A stretch of 64,000 bases of DNA, from contig DAHUZE010000058.1 of NCBI GenBank assembly GCA_027306755.1, positions 1-64,000 of the forward strand, given 5' to 3'. A model generated the notes under the pieces. It did not search any database. It worked only from the letters and a program-made list of their open reading frames with translations, and had not been told where the DNA came from. This DNA is from Acidimicrobiaceae bacterium. GTDB lineage: Bacteria > Actinomycetota > Acidimicrobiia > Acidimicrobiales > RAAP-2. Positions 63,067 to 64,000 of this stretch are shown here, piece by piece (positions within the stretch are counted from its first letter, which is position 1; each line of letters begins with the position of its first letter). The position numbers and the translations under genes were made by a program.

Positions 63067-64000
63067 GTGCGCAGCTCGAGACGTCAGGCGAGGCACGCGT
63101 CCACACAGGGGCGGCGAGAGGGCGGCGCCGGCGCCCTTGCTCCGGCCACAGCCACCCCCATCGCCCGGTACCGGAGCCCCACCGGCGTGGCCCTCGACGA
63201 TGCAGGCTACCCGCCGCTCCCCGGCGGAGAGCCTGCAGACGGCCTGGAAGGCCTGCCCTTGCCTGAGGAATCCCTGGACGACGCGCCGCAAGCCGAGCAC
63301 CCCCTCGCGTCAGAGCAGCCGCTCCAGTCCGGGCGGGCGGTCCTGCGGGGCGTGGCCAAGCGCGACCGGACCCTGGTGGTGGGCGGCGCGAGCCTGCGGT
63401 TGCTGGTCCTGGCCAGCACGGACGAGGACACCGTTGCAGTAGACCTGGCCTCCGGCGCCGTCCTCCGCCTGCGCATCCCCTGGCCCGATGGCCACGAGCC
63501 CGACCTGTCGCCGTTTGGCGTGGTGGAGGCGACGCTGGCCGAAGATCCCGAGCGGGACGACCTGGCACAGCCTGAAGCGGCCACGGTGGCCTCCCTGCCC
63601 CGCCACGTCGGCAGCCTGCGTGGGTGGCGGGTGCACCGGTTGCTGAGCCGGCTGGCCACGGCGCCCGACGGCCCCCTCCTCGGTTTCCCCGGACCCTCGG
63701 CGCCTTACTGGGAGTTCCGGGGCTTCCGGCCTTCGGTGGCATTGATCCGACCGGCCCGGGGACCCCAGCTCATCCGGCGCCCCGTCGACGGCTCGACCTG
63801 GGTCCGCTTCGGGCTCCAGCGCGACGACGTGTGGCTGCCGGTGGAGGACCTCCGGACGTGCCGCTCGCTCGATGCGTCCCGGCAGCAGCGGCTGCACGGC
63901 AAGGCCCTCACGACGGCCCTGGGGTTCGCCCCCCACTACCTGCTGGTTGCCGTGAGCAGCCCCCGCCAGGGCCACTGCTACAAGATCTGCGTGGGGATCC
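63067..64000 (+). CDS. Unknown protein, truncated by the window edge
   Basis: An uninterrupted plus-strand frame of 311 codons starts at GTG 63067 and leaves the window; it is absent from the ORF track because no stop is reached. After a basic, low-complexity N-terminus the sequence reads GVALDDAGYPPLPGGEPADGL, then SLRLLVLASTDEDTVAVDLASGAVLRLRIPWPDG, FRPSVALIRPARGPQLIRRPVDGSTWVRFGLQRDDVWLPVED and KALTTALGFAPHYLLVAVSSPRQGHCYKICVGI. It is largely beta in character, with no membrane segment. I do not recognise a family. Minus-strand ORFs drawn over it are shadows. Confidence 0.75.
   Translation, partial: MRSSRRQARHASTQGRREGGAGALAPATATPIARYRSPTGVALDDAGYPPLPGGEPADGLEGLPLPEESLDDAPQAEHPLASEQPLQSGRAVLRGVAKRDRTLVVGGASLRLLVLASTDEDTVAVDLASGAVLRLRIPWPDGHEPDLSPFGVVEATLAEDPERDDLAQPEAATVASLPRHVGSLRGWRVHRLLSRLATAPDGPLLGFPGPSAPYWEFRGFRPSVALIRPARGPQLIRRPVDGSTWVRFGLQRDDVWLPVEDLRTCRSLDASRQQRLHGKALTTALGFAPHYLLVAVSSPRQGHCYKICVGI

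Overview
The window is chromosomal DNA of a very GC-rich actinomycete. The gene orders (argCJBDRGH; aroC-aroK-aroB-aroQ-pepQ-efp-nusB-pyr; mihF-gmk-rpoZ-coaBC-metK-priA-def-fmt) and the actinobacterial integration host factor place it in Actinomycetota. A deep lineage such as Acidimicrobiia is my inference, not something the sequence proves. Almost everything is core metabolism or translation. I see no prophage, insertion sequence, CRISPR array, tRNA or defence island.
Layout: (1) 1-743, the 5' end of a 16S rRNA gene on the minus strand with its leader and a strong promoter. (2) 744-7555, an Smr-domain protein and a polyamine/amino-acid catabolic cluster: Lrp regulator, class III aminotransferase and PuuB-like oxidase leftward; aldehyde dehydrogenase and alanine dehydrogenase rightward. 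(3) 7583-16061, a 3-methyladenine glycosylase and the arginine operon argCJBD-argR-argGH, with no argF. (4) 16193-21630, infC-rpmI-rplT-trmH-pheS-pheT. (5) 21793-28557, a DUF1844 protein, a cold-shock-like protein, hisG, riboflavin genes ribD-ribBA-ribH, rpe, fmt and def. (6) 28581-48564, a long leftward run from aroC through efp, nusB and the complete UMP pathway to gmk, rpoZ, coaBC, metK and priA. (7) 48574-54419, prepilin peptidase, nfuA, several small or uncharacterised genes and tyrS. (8) 54507-60008, menaquinone genes menD, menH, menA, menB and menE. (9) 60172-64000, an SDR enzyme, a DUF255 thioredoxin-fold protein and a truncated unknown gene.
Genes are packed tightly. Most neighbours in a run overlap by ATGA, GTGA or TGATG, which implies translational coupling. 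Three genes can only be given a sensible N-terminus with a CTG start inside a CTGA overlap, a fourth (priA) needs a nearby CTG, and infC appears to start at ATA. Many transcription-unit heads have a TANNNT box 6-9 bases before the start codon and no Shine-Dalgarno sequence, so leaderless mRNAs look common.
The most informative regulatory sites are a PyrR-binding hairpin before pyrR, an ARG-box-like operator on the argC promoter, and two symmetric divergent promoters (menB/menE, infC/DUF1844) whose -10 boxes overlap. Several housekeeping enzymes carry short in-frame tandem repeats in linkers. I found no convincing new multi-gene system.
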